The notes under the pieces were generated by a model. The model was given only the letters and a program-made list of their open reading frames with translations, searched no databases and had not been told where the DNA came from. From Candidatus Epulonipiscium sp. (GTDB lineage: Bacteria > Bacillota_A > Clostridia > Lachnospirales > Cellulosilyticaceae): DNA of 7,505 nt. Positions 6,211 to 7,505 of this stretch are shown one piece after another (position 1 is the first letter of the stretch; the number at the start of each line of letters is the position of its first letter). The stretch lies in contig DUUM01000208.1 of assembly GCA_012841565.1 (NCBI GenBank), positions 1-7,505 of the forward strand, in the 5' to 3' direction. The position numbers and the translations under genes are program-made.

Positions 6211-7143
6211 GTGAAATATATAAAAGGATTTACTTTTGGATTTATGACACCAAGAGGAGAATATTTAACAGAGGAATCAAAAAGATCCTTACGGATAATG
6301 AAGGAGCAAACAAGTGCAGACACTGTGTTACTTGCTTTAGCTGCACATCAAGAAACAGCCCAAAGTGAAGAGGTAGATTATTTAGGAGCTCATATGCCAT
6401 CTGATGAGGAATTGGTAGGGATGATTGATTATGCAAAAAAGCTCGGATTACGAGTTATTTTAAAGCCCCTTGTTAACTGCATAGATGGAACGTGGCGAGC
6501 ACACATTAATTTTTTTGATAAAGAAGTTCCTTGTGAGCCGAAATGGTCTAAATGGTTTAAAAGTTATACCCAGTATCAGTTACACTATGCACACATTGCC
6601 CAACAAACACAGTGCGAAATGCTTATTGTAGGATGTGAAATGGTACAAACCGAGCGAAGGGCAGACCAGTGGAGACAGCTTATTAAAGAAGTAAAAAAAG
6701 TTTACACAGGACTGGTATCTTACAATACAGATAAATATCAAGAAGACAATGTGACCTGGTGGGATGCTGTAGATGTTATTTCTTCTAGTGGTTATTATCC
6801 AATTAATGATTGGGACCATCAGCTTAAAAGGATAGAATCTATTATTAAAAATTATGATAAACCTTTTTTCTTTGCAGAGGCAGGGTGCCCATCAAGAAAA
6901 GGATCCTCTATGGTACCTAATAATTGGGAATATCTTGGAGAATTGAGTTTAGAAGAGCAAGCAAGCTATTACCAGGTTATGTTTGAAAAATGTAAAGATA
7001 TAGACTGGATAGAAGGTTTTGGCTTATGGGATTGGAAATCTGATTTATACCAAGAAAAAGATGGTGCTAAAGACGACGGATACGAGGTATATGGTAAACC
7101 TGCATGTGACATTATTAGGGCATATTACAGTAATGGAGGTTAA
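6211..7143 (+). CDS. GH113 beta-mannanase / manno-oligosaccharide hydrolase, cytoplasmic
   Basis: Cleaves beta-1,4-mannosidic bonds by a retaining mechanism. The 310 residues form a single TIM barrel of clan GH-A without binding modules. Landmarks are KGFTFGFMTPRGEY at the N-terminus, VILKPLVNCIDGTWRA near 82-97, the acid/base motif VGCEM with E143, SSGYYP near 191-196, the nucleophile motif FFFAEAGCPS with E223, and GFGLWDWKS near the C-terminus. The 80-residue separation of the two glutamates equals that of the Alicyclobacillus GH113 mannanase (E151/E231, from memory). There is no signal peptide, so the enzyme works on imported oligosaccharides, not on polymeric mannan. Some intracellular GH113 enzymes of gut Firmicutes release mannose from the reducing end, and that mode is plausible here. 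It supplies shorter sugars to GH130 upstream and is probably co-translated with the isomerase-like gene downstream. Endo versus exo action cannot be read from the sequence. Confidence 0.9.
   Translation: MKYIKGFTFGFMTPRGEYLTEESKRSLRIMKEQTSADTVLLALAAHQETAQSEEVDYLGAHMPSDEELVGMIDYAKKLGLRVILKPLVNCIDGTWRAHINFFDKEVPCEPKWSKWFKSYTQYQLHYAHIAQQTQCEMLIVGCEMVQTERRADQWRQLIKEVKKVYTGLVSYNTDKYQEDNVTWWDAVDVISSSGYYPINDWDHQLKRIESIIKNYDKPFFFAEAGCPSRKGSSMVPNNWEYLGELSLEEQASYYQVMFEKCKDIDWIEGFGLWDWKSDLYQEKDGAKDDGYEVYGKPACDIIRAYYSNGG
7135..7139 (+). promoter_or_regulatory. Ribosome binding site inside the end of GH113
   Basis: GGAGG lies within the last two sense codons of GH113, six bases before ATG 7146. The two reading frames are only two bases apart, so terminating ribosomes could reload directly. 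This indicates translational coupling of the GH113 and TIM-barrel genes. Confidence 0.75.
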
Positions 7144-7145
7144 AG

Positions 7146-7505
7146 ATGAGAATTGGTGGTGGCATTGAAAAGCCTTATACAAATCCAGATGAATGGATTG
7201 CAATAGTAAAAGACTTAACATATAGTGCGGTCCTTTCTCCGATAAATTATAAAGCATCTAATGAAGAAAAAAAGGCTTATTTAGATTATATAAAAAAATA
7301 TGATTTAGTTTTAGGGGAAGTGGGGGCATGGGGAAATCCTTTGTCTACTGATCCTACTAAACGTAAAGAGGCAATGGAATATTGTAAAAATCAACTAGCA
7401 TTGGCTGAGGAAATGGGCGCTAATTGTTGTGTTAATATCGTTGGGGCCCGAGGAGAGAAGTGGGATGGGATTTATCAAGATAATTACTCTGAAGGAGTCT
7501 ACCCA
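7146..7505 (+). CDS. Xylose-isomerase-like TIM-barrel protein (sugar isomerase/epimerase family), partial
   Basis: Only the first 120 residues are present; the gene runs off the window. The start MRIGGGIEKPYTNPDEW, a strand ending in LGEVGAWGNPLS, a helix (KRKEAMEYCKNQLALAEEMGANC) and the strand VNIVGARG fit the N-terminal half of the AP-endonuclease-2/xylose-isomerase-like barrel superfamily. Members are metal-dependent sugar or sugar-acid isomerases, epimerases and related enzymes, usually 250-320 residues and cytoplasmic. The metal-binding residues lie in the missing part. ATG 7146 is supported by GGAGG at 7135-7139 and by the two-base gap to GH113. In this cluster it might act on mannose, mannobiose or another hexose released by GH113, but that is inference from location. 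The precise reaction is unknown. Confidence 0.82.
   Translation, partial: MRIGGGIEKPYTNPDEWIAIVKDLTYSAVLSPINYKASNEEKKAYLDYIKKYDLVLGEVGAWGNPLSTDPTKRKEAMEYCKNQLALAEEMGANCCVNIVGARGEKWDGIYQDNYSEGVYP

Noticed and set aside
6580..6819. 79-codon - strand frame inside GH113, and a similar one at 7045-7257 over the GH113/TIM-barrel junction
   Set aside because: Both overlap conserved GH-A or TIM-barrel coding sequence and show no family features.

Overview
The window reads as one AT-rich, single-strand gene cluster from a low-GC Gram-positive bacterium. The AT-rich codon use, AAGGAGG/GGAGG ribosome binding sites, TTG and GTG starts, and the family make-up all suggest a plant-fibre-degrading Clostridia/Lachnospiraceae member. 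I cannot name a species from the sequence alone. All supported genes lie on the + strand. No RNA gene, insertion sequence, CRISPR array or clear intrinsic terminator is visible. No gap between genes exceeds about 150 bases.

Layout: (1-57) the last codons of an unidentified upstream gene; (75-2273) a GH36 alpha-galactosidase; (2274-2424) the only sizeable intergenic region, holding a candidate sigma-A promoter followed directly by a LacI-type palindromic operator; (2425-3429) a LacI-family repressor with a TTG start; (3462-5006) a SASA/sialate-O-acetylesterase-like carbohydrate esterase without signal peptide; (5025-6194) a GH130 phosphorylase of the 4-O-beta-D-mannosyl-D-glucose phosphorylase type; (6211-7143) a GH113 beta-mannanase-like enzyme with a GTG start; (7146 to the window end) the N-terminal 120 residues of a xylose-isomerase-like TIM-barrel protein. 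Spacers from the repressor onward are 2-32 bp, so genes from 2425 onward look co-transcribed.

Together the genes describe cytoplasmic breakdown of beta-mannan oligosaccharides (galacto-/glucomannan, probably acetylated). GH36 would remove alpha-1,6-galactose, the esterase would remove acetyl groups, GH113 would cut the beta-1,4-mannan backbone, and GH130 would phosphorolyse Man-beta-1,4-Glc to alpha-mannose-1-phosphate plus glucose. The LacI protein probably senses a mannan-derived sugar and represses from the operator at 2322-2339. None of the complete enzymes has a signal peptide, so import of oligosaccharides by a transporter outside the window is implied. The enzyme families are known. 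The least settled parts are the substrate of the esterase, the role of the TIM-barrel protein, and the operator.
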